The notes: generated by a model from the sequence alone, not told the origin. 64,000 bases of DNA from Jannaschia helgolandensis (GCF_900109285.1 NZ_FNZQ01000005.1:186001-250000); one strand, 5' to 3'. Numbered from the stretch's first letter, positions 51,492 through 60,230 are shown. Translations and numbers: made by a program.

Positions 51492-54400
51492 TCACCCTGA
51501 AACCGGCCATAGGTAAACAAGTCCGACCGGCTCCAGGCGATGGGCTCGGACCTCGTAGGATTCCCGCAGGCGTTGCGGTTCGTCTAGAAGTTCTTGTTCG
51601 AGCCGTGAAAGGCGGCTTTCCCAGTGCCTTCGATCCGCTTCGCGTTCGCGTCGCTCGTCCGGAACAAGATCAAGAGTGAGCTGGTTCGGATTGAAATCTG
51701 TTGCGGCTTTTGCGATCCTCTTGCGCTGTTGATCTAGCAAGCTTTCGAGTGACCGGGCTTCTTCTTCTCCACGCTTGACTAGCTGCGCCTTCACCGTCGA
51801 CAGGCGTTCAGCCGCGATCTTCTCGAATGCAGGCGTCAAGTCGGCGATGTCTTTGGCGTAGAGCTCTTTGACCCTCGAGACTGCGGACGCGGGTGCGGCG
51901 CGCGCATTGCGCAGTGCATCCTCAAGTTGGTTTAGCGTCCTCTCTTCCCCGCTTTCTCCCAGCGCCATCAGTTGTCGGCGTTCTCGGTCCGACTCACTCC
52001 AGATCGCTGTAACGGGAATGATCTCCTCATGGAGTCTTGCCGCTCCGGAACCGTACACGGCCAAACGCCCCATTAGGACAACTCTTGGCTGGGCCCCGGG
52101 ACCTTCGATAACCGATAGCCGGGACAAATTTGACTGGAATCCCTGACTGAGAAACCTCGATAGAAGTCGACGAACAAGTCGGTGTTCAAGATGGACCTGG
52201 ACAACATTATCGGCGTCTCTGCCATCAGCTAGAATTGGAGGCTCGAAAGCGATCGAGCGTATAGGCGCGTTCCGTCGCCAATCTCCCAATCTCTCTCCCC
52301 GTTTTCGAGGTCTGACGCGTAGATCGTCGAATGCATCGTCCCAACCAGCGTCTCGCGAGAACGCCGGATCGCTGGGGTCGAGATGGTATGTCTCTGTCCT
52401 GCCGACGGTCGCTCCGCGAGATTGATCAAGCGACAGACCTGCGCGCGACAGTGCGGCCGAGGCGACCCGCTTGAGGTCGTCTGCATTGACGCCGACCCGC
52501 TCTCGGGATCGCTCAAGAACTTTTCTTAGATCGTCTTGTTCTTTCAGAAGACGATCATGTCGCGCTCGTTCCTCGTCATCCATCTCTGAACGCGCCCGAT
52601 GAAGTCTTTCTGCATCGTTTTCCTCAGTTATTGCACGCGCAAGCGAGGCTCCTTGACCTTTCCCGATTCCACCTTCTGCCAATCGCTTCGAAATTTTGTC
52701 TTCGATCACCTTTCCAACTGAACCCAGTTCTTCGCGTATGGTCTCAGTTTTCCAAACCAGCGCATCGAGAACGATGTCAGTCTCGCGTTGAGCGTATCGA
52801 AAGTAACGGCAAAAGACTGTTTTGGCTGGCTGCAATTTCCGATCAATTCGACCATTTCGTTGCTCGAGCCTCGATGGATTCCAAGGCAGGTCAAAGTGCA
52901 GCAGATCAGAACAATGGGATTGAAGATTGATGCCTTCTCGTGCTGCGTCCGTGCAAATGAGAATTCGCAGCGGCTCAGTGCTTGGATCAGCATTGAACGC
53001 TCGTTTTACGTCTTCCCGGCGATCAGAACCCGTTGCACCTGTGAACACACCGATCCGTTCATCGGCGAGGTCGGTGGCCGAAAGTGCCTCGCGCAAACGT
53101 CGCTCTAGCCAACGTCTGGTATCCTCCCATTCTGTAAAGATAATTAGACGTCGCTGGTTCCAAGCCTCCCCGTCCAACATGTTTGCGCAAATCCAACCTA
53201 CCAGCCACTCCACACGAGCGTCTGGCCGCGACAGTTGCTTCTCTGCTAGTGTGAGCATCTCATCGACGGCGGCGAGCTCAGATATCAGCTCCTGACGAGA
53301 CGCATCGACAACTCCCGCGGACGAGGCCGCGCTTGCGCTTGCTTCTGCATCTTCATCGAATGCCTGCTCGGCGCTCTCGTCTTCTAGACCCAATTCAGCG
53401 CTCTCTTCAGCCGAGAGGGAGTTAACAAAACTGGCGGCTGAGTTCTCGATCCGAGCAACTTCAGTTCCGTCTAACACCTTTTGGAGGGTCACCCGATGAG
53501 CTTTCAGCGTGCGATGGAACGCGGCCACCGAAGATAGAAGGCGCTGCTGAAGCCCAACGAATGTCAGTTTGGCGATTGCGGCCTTGCCACTCGGTAGTTT
53601 GGCAATCCGCGCCATTCGAAGTTCACCATATGCGCCGAGTTGACGGGCCAATTCCAGCTCAGGTGTGCTTTCCGACAAGCCGTCGAGAATGATCGGCTCG
53701 ACAACCCGCTCGGGGAAAGCCTCTCCGAGACGGCGCAGATCGGATTTCAAACGGCGAACCATCACTGGTTCCAAGTCTTTGGGACGAACTTCAACACCCC
53801 GCGTGAAGCGCTGAGGGTCAAGCATTTCGAGCAAAGCTGAGAAGCTGTTGGAGTGACCGTTGTGCGGAGTGGCTGTCAGGAACAGTCTGTGCTCAAAGCG
53901 TTCCCCGAGCTCCCTGACCGCCTTTGTAAGCTGGCTGGATACAGCGTAACGGGTACCAGCGGACGGGGCGGCATGGTGTGCTTCATCCAAGATCAGAAGC
54001 GCCCGAGCTCGAAACTCACCAAGGACGTCCCGCAAACCAGCTGCGTAGGTTTCGTCGGTCATCAATCGGTGCGAAATGATAAACCGGGAGCCTGTGGTCC
54101 ATGGGTTGACCGAAAACCCTCTGGTGCGCCTGAGATCACCGACTCGTTCACGGTCAATTATTTCAAACGACAGGCCGAACTTTGCCTCTAATTCGTCTTT
54201 CCATTGAATAGTCATTGCGGGAGGCGCGGCGATAACGATGAAATCTATCCGTCGACGCAGTAAGAGTTCTCTGGCAATCAGCCCGGCTTCGATCGTCTTC
54301 CCGAGACCAACGTCATCTGCAATGAGGAGATTGACGCGTGGCAGGCGAAGAGCTTTTCTGAGTGGTAGCAATTGGTATGCATCAAGCCTGATCCCAGCCC

Positions 54401-54725
54401 GGAAAGGCGACTGAAGGAGGTCTCGGTCTGCGGCAGTCGCCGACTTCCAGCGGATCGCCCGGATATGCGCGGCCAAGACTTCGGGGCTGTCCGGCTGCCC
54501 GTGCCCGACGCCACTCCAGCGATCATCGTCAAGAAGCTTCCCATTGATCTCGGCATCCCAAAGAACCTCAAGCTGTTCGCCTTGTGCGTCATCAGCGATG
54601 CAGGAGAGGCCCAATGTCGAAAGGTCGCTCGCGTCACCCAACAAGGATTCGACAAGCCACTGCTTGCCTCGGACCTCGACGAAATCGCCTTGCGTAATGC
54701 CGTTACTGGGCGAGCCACTCTTCAT
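51492..54725 (-). CDS. drmD: DISARM SNF2-like helicase DrmD
   Basis: A 1077-residue SNF2-family ATPase that defines class-1 DISARM. Walker A is DDVGLGKTIEAG (about 137), the DEAH box is LDEAHHAAP (about 250), and the C-terminal helicase motifs are REGINLQSHCSDLLHFD and RLEQRNGRIDR (about 600-630). After the helicase come coiled-coil segments (DEERARHDRLLKEQDDLRKVL). It starts by a 4-bp ATGA overlap with the phd-like gene, so expression is coupled to it, and ends 5 bp before drmMI. Confidence 0.93.
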   Translation of the reverse strand: MKSGSPSNGITQGDFVEVRGKQWLVESLLGDASDLSTLGLSCIADDAQGEQLEVLWDAEINGKLLDDDRWSGVGHGQPDSPEVLAAHIRAIRWKSATAADRDLLQSPFRAGIRLDAYQLLPLRKALRLPRVNLLIADDVGLGKTIEAGLIARELLLRRRIDFIVIAAPPAMTIQWKDELEAKFGLSFEIIDRERVGDLRRTRGFSVNPWTTGSRFIISHRLMTDETYAAGLRDVLGEFRARALLILDEAHHAAPSAGTRYAVSSQLTKAVRELGERFEHRLFLTATPHNGHSNSFSALLEMLDPQRFTRGVEVRPKDLEPVMVRRLKSDLRRLGEAFPERVVEPIILDGLSESTPELELARQLGAYGELRMARIAKLPSGKAAIAKLTFVGLQQRLLSSVAAFHRTLKAHRVTLQKVLDGTEVARIENSAASFVNSLSAEESAELGLEDESAEQAFDEDAEASASAASSAGVVDASRQELISELAAVDEMLTLAEKQLSRPDARVEWLVGWICANMLDGEAWNQRRLIIFTEWEDTRRWLERRLREALSATDLADERIGVFTGATGSDRREDVKRAFNADPSTEPLRILICTDAAREGINLQSHCSDLLHFDLPWNPSRLEQRNGRIDRKLQPAKTVFCRYFRYAQRETDIVLDALVWKTETIREELGSVGKVIEDKISKRLAEGGIGKGQGASLARAITEENDAERLHRARSEMDDEERARHDRLLKEQDDLRKVLERSRERVGVNADDLKRVASAALSRAGLSLDQSRGATVGRTETYHLDPSDPAFSRDAGWDDAFDDLRVRPRKRGERLGDWRRNAPIRSIAFEPPILADGRDADNVVQVHLEHRLVRRLLSRFLSQGFQSNLSRLSVIEGPGAQPRVVLMGRLAVYGSGAARLHEEIIPVTAIWSESDRERRQLMALGESGEERTLNQLEDALRNARAAPASAVSRVKELYAKDIADLTPAFEKIAAERLSTVKAQLVKRGEEEARSLESLLDQQRKRIAKAATDFNPNQLTLDLVPDERREREADRRHWESRLSRLEQELLDEPQRLRESYEVRAHRLEPVGLVYLWPVSG

Positions 54726-54916
54726 TTTCCACTATCTCCAATCATACTGTCGGGTTTGGCCGGTGCTTGGAGAGCCGTGAGGCGATTGTACTCTTCAATT
54801 GCGATAACAACTACGACTGTCCGGCCGTACTTGTCGATTGCCACCGGTTCAGCTCGAGCGGTGTCGATCAGTCTTCCGAAGCTGTTCTTTGCGTCCCGCG
54901 CCGCCATATGCTGCAT
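54722..54916 (-). CDS. Phd/YefM-like antitoxin at the head of the DISARM operon
   Basis: A 64-residue Phd/YefM-type protein (AARDAKNSFGRLIDTARAEPVAIDKYGRTVVVVIAIEEYNRL), with the DNA-binding N-terminal fold and a short C-terminal tail. Its usual toxin partner (Doc or RelE type) is missing; the following gene is drmD, overlapped by 4 bp. GGAGG precedes the start. Phd proteins autorepress their operon, so this one probably controls DISARM expression. An inverted repeat overlaps a candidate -10 upstream. Confidence 0.85.
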   Translation of the reverse strand: MQHMAARDAKNSFGRLIDTARAEPVAIDKYGRTVVVVIAIEEYNRLTALQAPAKPDSMIGDSGK

Positions 54917-54933
54917 AGCTCGCCTCCTGTTGA

Positions 54934-54954
54934 GGTGGAGCTATTGTAGCCACC
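54934..54954 (-). promoter_or_regulatory. Candidate Phd operator over the DISARM promoter
   Basis: An imperfect inverted repeat places GGTGG and CCACC at its ends and CTA/TAG near its centre, two bases off perfect symmetry. Within it, on the minus strand, lies TACAAT, a good -10, but the -35 at 17 bases (TATCAA) is weak, as expected of a regulated promoter. It is 18 bases before the phd-like start. Confidence 0.5.
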
Positions 54955-55125
54955 ATTGAGCTGGCTTGATAGAGAGAAACGGGCTGCGAGCGGGCGACTG
55001 GCAACCCGTACTTGGTCGCTAGGAAGACGTGGATAACGCCTCGCGACTGCTGATCTCCGTATGGGTCGGCCTGATTGGATAGGCGCGAAGTCGAGCCCAG
55101 TGGGTTCGACTCCTAGTCTGCTGGG

Positions 55126-55326
55126 TTAGCCTTCGGCCGGTAGCTCGTCCGGGCAGCTTTGAACCTGGCGTTCGAATGCCTCGACGTCCGACACTCTGTA
55201 CACGACCCGACCGCCGATCTTCAGGTATCGCGGACCTTCCTGGGCCCAACGCCAGCGTTCAAGTGTTCGGTGGCTGATCTTCCATCGGGCCGCTAATTCG
55301 ATTTGACTCAGACATACTTCGCTCAT
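55126..55326 (-). CDS. Excisionase/AlpA-like HTH protein, paralogue of the one at 4485
   Basis: A 66-residue HTH protein (LAARWKISHRTLERWRWAQE, GPRYLKIGGRVVYR, DVEAFERQ). Its core is nearly identical to the prophage protein at 4485-4694, differing mainly at the ends. AGGAGA lies before the ATG. It is transcribed toward the DISARM operon, 210 bp upstream of the phd-like gene. It may be a remnant of a second prophage early region or a regulator of the island. The gap to phd (54917-55125) holds no other gene. Confidence 0.8.
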   Translation of the reverse strand: MSEVCLSQIELAARWKISHRTLERWRWAQEGPRYLKIGGRVVYRVSDVEAFERQVQSCPDELPAEG

Positions 55327-55901
55327 TTTCGTCTCCTTTTGCGCAACTCACTTCGGTCGCAAGAAAACGAATGCGTGAGAAGAAAACCTATTCAAGTCGG
55401 TATGTTGAGTGCCCAGAGGCTATGTCCGAAACAGGCGGGGCTAGCGAAAAATGGCGCAAGCCGTCAAAGCCGAGTAGGATCCTCCGCGGTAGCGCGATGC
55501 CCATCGGCATGGGGTCGGACACTTTTCTCAAGATTTCAGGGGTTTTCGTGGCGTCTAGACTCGATCCGAAGTGCCAAAACAGCCGAATTGCGGAGTGAGT
55601 CATTCCCTCCGCCACTTGCCCTCGCTAAACGTTTCTCCCCATCCGGCTACGGCCGGATTTTCTCGTTATATTCGAGGGTTATGCGGGTGGGGCTGAGCAC
55701 TGGCCCTGCCGTCGCGAGGCCCCGAAGCGGTCTCTCGGGGCCGATATTCTCCGGACCTGTTGCCTGCGCGAGTTTAGTGGATTCTATCCAAGTGTCTGAA
55801 AATGCGTTAATTTTTGACTGGCGCTGCTAATCACTTCGATTTCAGTGGCATTCGCCGCTATGGAACAGAAATCGAACGCCTGGACTATTCTCTGATGAGT
55901 G
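55327..55901. other. 575-bp region without a supported gene
   Basis: Frames on both strands are open in places but show no family signature or ribosome site. The only structure I see is a terminator-like hairpin at 55641-55661. The composition is mixed and looks like junction sequence between the island and prophage remnants. Confidence 0.5.
55641..55661 (+). terminator. Possible terminator hairpin
   Basis: ATCCGGC pairs with GCCGGAT around TACG and is followed by TTTTC. No clear gene precedes it on the plus strand, so it may belong to a lost gene. Confidence 0.4.
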
Positions 55902-56452
55902 TCAGCTGGAAGTCCCGTTCGTTACGTCTTGGCTCGTCTCCCAGTCCGCGTAGGTGCGTCCATCGGGAAGCTTCCAGAGAATTCGGCCGTTTGCGCTCGC
56001 GCCGATGACGGTCGCAGCTGCGGCAGATGCGGACGTGAAGCTGTAGTCGCTTGTGAAGATGAGGAAATCACCTTCTTCGAGAAGGACGCCCTTCTCTATG
56101 AGGGTGTTCCTGAGGGTAGAGGCAACTTGCCGGCGTCGTCGGACGGTGTCCGCGAGTTGGGGATGGTCCAGCGAGGATTGCTCCCAACGCCGCGGATCAG
56201 GCAAGCCTCGACATAGCGAGCGTGGCTCTTGGTCAGGTTCTCGTCCTTGCTGATGAGGATCACAGTATCGATCCAGAAACCCTTCGCGTCTCGCCCGGCC
56301 TCATTTGAGTTGTGATACGACAGGCGAGCGCCGATGCCTTCGGACTCGCCGATGTATGCAAGCTGTCGGTCTTGAACGTCTTCGTCGTTGCCGATGAGGA
56401 TATATACGCCCGGCCCGCTCGATCTCTGGAGACCAACCTGTTCACAGCGCAA
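55902..56452 (-). pseudogene. Decayed GIY-YIG nuclease/DUF4357 gene
   Basis: Two minus-strand frames together recall one family. The upstream frame (56452-56096) has the GIY-YIG core (PGVYILIGNDEDV, AYIGESEGIGARL, ARYVEACLI) and breaks at DDAGKLP. The downstream frame (to 55902) resumes with the DUF4357-like C-terminus (TSASAAAATVIGASANG, LPDGRTYADWE). Intact relatives have much more sequence between these parts, so an internal deletion and frameshift have happened. The natural N-terminus is also missing, cut at the junction with the C1q fragment at about 56440. Confidence 0.7.
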
Positions 56453-56479
56453 GTGGACGACACATACCTCTTTGGCGCG
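56435..56479 (+). pseudogene. Fragment of a C1q-like tail-tip domain
   Basis: Fifteen codons read NLFTAQVDDTYLFGA, matching SLFTAPVDGTYLFGA of the tail-tip protein at 37205-38281. The similarity stops at GGCGC (56474-56478) and the sequence then continues as the M15 peptidase homologue, so this is a deletion junction from a second prophage. Confidence 0.75.
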
Positions 56480-56481
56480 AT

Positions 56482-57123
56482 GTGCCGGAGAAAGCCTGGC
56501 GCTGGCCGAACTTCTCGCCCGCCGAGATTGCCTGCCGGGGCACCGGCAAACTGCTGATCAACGAACCGGCGCTAGACAAGTTGCAGGCGCTGCGCGACTG
56601 GCTGGTCAAGCCGCTGATCGTCCGCTCTGCCTATCGTAGCCCTGAGCATAACCGCGCCGTCGGCGGCGCAACCGGTTCGAAACACATGGACGGCGCGGCT
56701 TTCGACATTGCCATGTCGAACCATGATCCGGTGGCGTTCGAGGCGGCGGCACGCGCAGTCGGTTTCCTCGGATTCGGCTTCTATCCGCGCTCGGGTTTCA
56801 TCCATGTCGACCTTGGCCCCGCGCGCCAATGGGGTGAGCGTTTCCCGGTCCGGGCGACCGCATTTGCAGCCGAGAACCCGCCCGCGCGAGAAGTACTGGC
56901 CGAGAGTCGCACCATGAAAGGCGGGGGAGCGGCCGGGATGGCGACGCTGGGCGCGGCGGGGGTCGAAGTTGCACAGAGCTTCCTGTCCGAGACCCAGACC
57001 GCGATCCTGCCGCTGGTTCCGCATCTCGACACGCTTCGCCGGGTGTTCATCGCGGTCGCGCTCGGCGGCATCGCAGACACGATTTACGCGCGTCTTAATG
57101 ATTGGCAGCAAAGGCTGCGATGA
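56482..57123 (+). CDS. Second M15 peptidase copy, 5'-truncated
   Basis: A 213-residue homologue of the prophage peptidase at 38666, with the same zinc motifs (SAYRSPEHNRAV, SKHMDGAAFD, GFIHVDLG) and C-terminal membrane span. By eye there are about 25 differences over some 210 residues, so it is a diverged relative and not a recent copy. The first 11 codons are replaced by the C1q fragment; GTG 56482 could start it. Similarity continues into the spanin start (ATGATCGCC) and ends there. Whether it is expressed is unknown. Confidence 0.7.
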   Translation: MPEKAWRWPNFSPAEIACRGTGKLLINEPALDKLQALRDWLVKPLIVRSAYRSPEHNRAVGGATGSKHMDGAAFDIAMSNHDPVAFEAAARAVGFLGFGFYPRSGFIHVDLGPARQWGERFPVRATAFAAENPPAREVLAESRTMKGGGAAGMATLGAAGVEVAQSFLSETQTAILPLVPHLDTLRRVFIAVALGGIADTIYARLNDWQQRLR

Positions 57124-57221
57124 TCGCCGGGCGCCAGTTTCCTGCGGGCAGATGCCGCGCCAAGATTTTCGAGCGATCGGCCGCCACGTTGGCAGCGCCG
57201 AACATTCTCGCCAGTCGTCTT

Positions 57222-58295
57222 TCAGCCGAGCGCATCAGCCACGGCTTTGCCACACGTCACTGTGTCCGCCGACCCGCCCAAATCCTTTGTCCGCAATGCG
57301 GGTGCGGAAAGGACCCGCTCAATCGCAGAGACGATATCGGACGCAGCCTCCGGGTGGCCGAGATGGTCTAGCATCATCGCTCCAGCCCAGATCTGACCGA
57401 CAGGGTTGGCGATGCCCTTACCCGCAATGTCGGGAGCCGAGCCGTGAACCGGCTCGAACAGCGATGGGAAAGCGCGTTCTGGGTTGATGTTTGCTGAGGG
57501 CGCGATACCGATAGTGCCGGTGCAGGCGGGGCCGAGGTCGGAGAGGATATCGCCGAAAAGATTCGAAGCTACGACTACGTCGAATCTGTCGGGATTCAGC
57601 ACAAATTGCGCTGTCAGGATGTCGATGTGGTACTTGTCGACGCTGACGCCTGGGTAGTTCTTTGCCATCTCCTTAACCCGTTCGTCCCAGTAGGGCATGG
57701 TGATTGAGATGCCGTTGGACTTGGTGGCCGAGGTCAGTTTCGCTCGCGGGCGCGCTGCAGCCAGTTCGAACGCATATTTCAGCACACGATCCACACCGAC
57801 CCGGCTCATCACCGTTTCCTGCATCACGACCTCGCGCGGGGTGTCGGGGAACATCCTGCCACCGATCGAGGAATACTCGCCCTCGGTGTTCTCGCGGACG
57901 ATCCACATGTCGATGTCACCAGGATCGCGCCCGACAAGCGGGCATGGCACGCCGGGCATGAGCCGCGCCGGGCGCAAGCTGATATACTGATCGAACTGCC
58001 TGCGAAACTGGATCAGCGACCCCCAGAGCGATACGTGGTCCGGCACGGTTTCTGGCCAGCCTACGGCGCCGAAGAACAGGGCGTCGTGCCCGCCGATCCG
58101 GTCTTTCCAGTCGCCAGGCATCATCTGCCCATGCTTCTGGTAATATTCGCACGACGCGAAATCGAACTCGTCGAAGCGGATGTCGATGTTATGGCGCTTG
58201 GCCACAACCTTCAGGACTCGAAGCCCTTCCGGCACGACCTCCGTGCCGATGCCGTCTCCGGGAATGACCGCAATCTTCAGGTGGTTACCTGTCAT
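57222..58295 (-). CDS. Tartrate dehydrogenase-like enzyme (isocitrate/isopropylmalate dehydrogenase family)
   Basis: A 357-residue NAD-dependent beta-decarboxylating dehydrogenase. Family features are VIPGDGIGTEVVPEGL near the start, the substrate arginines around RPARLMPGVP, IVRENTEGEYS, and the metal-binding Asp of SNLFGDILSDLG, followed by FEPVHGSAPDIAGKG. It is closest to tartrate dehydrogenase/decarboxylase (TtuC/YeaU), oxidising tartrate or D-malate. It follows a paralogue by 10 bp in the same operon. Confidence 0.85.
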   Translation of the reverse strand: MTGNHLKIAVIPGDGIGTEVVPEGLRVLKVVAKRHNIDIRFDEFDFASCEYYQKHGQMMPGDWKDRIGGHDALFFGAVGWPETVPDHVSLWGSLIQFRRQFDQYISLRPARLMPGVPCPLVGRDPGDIDMWIVRENTEGEYSSIGGRMFPDTPREVVMQETVMSRVGVDRVLKYAFELAAARPRAKLTSATKSNGISITMPYWDERVKEMAKNYPGVSVDKYHIDILTAQFVLNPDRFDVVVASNLFGDILSDLGPACTGTIGIAPSANINPERAFPSLFEPVHGSAPDIAGKGIANPVGQIWAGAMMLDHLGHPEAASDIVSAIERVLSAPALRTKDLGGSADTVTCGKAVADALG

Positions 58296-58305
58296 CGTGT
58301 AGCTC

Positions 58306-59388
58306 TCATTCGTTTCGACCGCGAAGGGCCTCGATTACGGCGTTCGTGACCATGCGTGTCGTGGCATTCCCGCCCAGGTCTGGTGTGTGCAGATCAGGAT
58401 TTGCGGTGACGGCTTCGACCGCCCGCATGAGCCGGTCCGCTGCAAGCCTTTCGCCCAAGTGGTCGAGCATCATCGCGGCGGTCCAGAAGGTTGCGACCGG
58501 GTTGGCGATGCCTTTGCCGGTGATGTCGAAGGCCGAGCCATGGATTGGTTCGAACATCGAGGGCGTGTCCCGTTCGGGATTGAGGTTTGCCGTCGGCGCG
58601 ACACCGATGGAGCCCGAGAGCGCGGCCGCAAGGTCAGACAGAATGTCGGCGTGCAGATTGGTTGCGACGATCGTATCGAGTGAGTCCGGCCTCATCGTCA
58701 TGCGCACGGTCATGGCGTCGACCAGCATCTTGTCCCAGGTGACGTCCGGGAATTCCCGCGCAACTTCGGCGGCTATCTGATCCCAGAGCACCATGCCGTG
58801 CCGTTGCGCGTTCGACTTGGTAACCACCGTGAGGAGCTTGCGCGGTCGTGATTGTGCCAGGTTGAAGGCGAACCGCATGATGCGCTCGATCCCCGCGCGG
58901 GTGAAGATCGACACGTCGGTTGCCACTTCGAGCGGCAGCCCCGGATGCGAGCGGCCGCCTTGCCCAGCGTACTCGCCCTCGGAATTCTCACGCACGATCA
59001 CCCAGTCAATCTCGCCTCCATTGACATGGCGCAGCGGCGACTGGATTCCCGGCAGGACGCGTGTGGGCCGGACGTTGGCGTACTGGTCGAGCGGCTGGCA
59101 GATCGCAAGGCGCAGGCCCCACAGGGTAAGGTGATCCGGGACGTCTGGCGCCCCGACGGCGCCGAACAGGATGGCGTCGAAGGCGCGCAACTGGTCCGCT
59201 CCGTCTGCGGGCATGAACGCCCCGGTGCGCTTGTAGCGGTCAGTACTCCAGTCGAACTTGGTCACGCCGAAAGTGAAGCTGCCGTCGCGATCCGCAAGTG
59301 TGGTCAGGACTTCCAGACAGGCATCAACGACTTCGACGCCGATTCCGTCGCCGCCTATCGCGACGAGCTTGTATTCTTTTCTGGTCAT
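58306..59388 (-). CDS. Second isocitrate/isopropylmalate-family dehydrogenase
   Basis: A 360-residue paralogue of the neighbouring enzyme: IGGDGIGVEVVDACLEVL, RPTRVLPGIQSPL, VIVRENSEGEYAG, TNLHADILSDLAAAL, and FEPIHGSAFDITGKG. The substrate loop differs (PDHLTLWGLRLAICQPLDQY), so the substrate is likely a related hydroxy-dicarboxylate. ATG 59388 is chosen because the protein then starts MTRKEYKLVAIGGDGIG, and earlier codons lack the family pattern. It lies between the transporter remnant and the first dehydrogenase. Confidence 0.85.
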   Translation of the reverse strand: MTRKEYKLVAIGGDGIGVEVVDACLEVLTTLADRDGSFTFGVTKFDWSTDRYKRTGAFMPADGADQLRAFDAILFGAVGAPDVPDHLTLWGLRLAICQPLDQYANVRPTRVLPGIQSPLRHVNGGEIDWVIVRENSEGEYAGQGGRSHPGLPLEVATDVSIFTRAGIERIMRFAFNLAQSRPRKLLTVVTKSNAQRHGMVLWDQIAAEVAREFPDVTWDKMLVDAMTVRMTMRPDSLDTIVATNLHADILSDLAAALSGSIGVAPTANLNPERDTPSMFEPIHGSAFDITGKGIANPVATFWTAAMMLDHLGERLAADRLMRAVEAVTANPDLHTPDLGGNATTRMVTNAVIEALRGRNE

Positions 59389-59402
59389 TGGGTTACTTCC
59401 TT

Positions 59403-60230
59403 TCAGAAAAGCATGCCGGCGGGCATCCGCAGGAGCAGCACGTTGGCCATGAGCCACCAGAAGCCGAAGCAGATCAATGCGCCCGAGCCGATCCAGATTG
59501 CCCAGGTTGTCGGGGACGGCCTGTCGTAGTCAGCAATGATCATGATTGCCAAAAAAGCGGCGAGGCTGGTGACGAGAAAGCCGATCTCCGGTATCAGCAG
59601 CACCCATGCCAGCATGACGATCCCGAGGGCGATGCGCCGTATTGCGCCTCCATTGAGATCCAGCGTCTCGCCCGGTCCGCCGGCAGGCCGGCGCAGGTTC
59701 ATCACGATCAAAAGAACCGAGAAGACGATGAGAGCGGCAGCGATTGCGATCGGGAATACGGCCCCCAGTGGCGACAATGCGGACGCGCCAACATAGATCA
59801 CGATCCCAAGGATCACGAAGAGCCCGGCAAAGATCATTCCGGGCACGTCGCGCCGTTTCGGCTCTGGTATGGTCGCGGCTTCAGCAATCGCGAATTGCAC
59901 GCCGGCTTGTGCAAGCTGGGCGCGGCGCTTCGATTTCCAGTCCGACCAGATCGGGAAAAGCAGCGTCAGCAAGGCGGCGCAGATGATGCCGATGCTGATC
60001 GGGCGCATGAAGAACATCTCGGTCAGGCGACCGGATGCATTGCCGATCAGATAGGTTTGGACAAATCCCTGCTCGGCGATCGAGCCCAGGACGAGGCCGA
60101 GCACGATCGGTGACGGCTGGAAGCCGTAGCGGTTCAGGATCCACGCAAGGATGCCGAGCCCGACCATCAGCTGCGCGTCCTCGACGTTGTCCTTTGGATA
60201 GGCGACGATCTCGCACGGAACAGCGGTCAA
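59403..60230 (-). pseudogene. 5'-truncated TctA-TctB tripartite tricarboxylate transporter gene
   Basis: About 275 codons remain. The first 85 are the end of a TctA permease (NVEDAQLMVGLGILAWILNRYG, SPIVLGLVLGSIAEQG), preceded in frame by a stop (TAA) with no TctA body upstream, which should be about 400 residues longer. The rest is a TctB-type four-span subunit (GMIFAGLFVILGIVIYVGAS, GFLVTSLAAFLAIMII), fused. The stop precedes the dehydrogenase by 14 bp. Intact, it would import the carboxylates used by the dehydrogenases; the permease is broken here. Confidence 0.75.

Noticed and set aside
55081-55125. tRNA-like T-arm (GTGGGTTCGACTCC) upstream of the second HTH gene
   Set aside because: The flanking bases do not form a 5-bp T stem (AGTGG against TCCTA), and no acceptor or anticodon arm can be built. 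It could be an att remnant of a tRNA gene, but there is no matching copy in the window.
4318-57200. Integrase gene and att sites for the prophage
   Set aside because: No tyrosine or serine recombinase signature was seen, and I could not find a direct repeat at the two ends that I trust. The integrase may lie outside the window or be lost.
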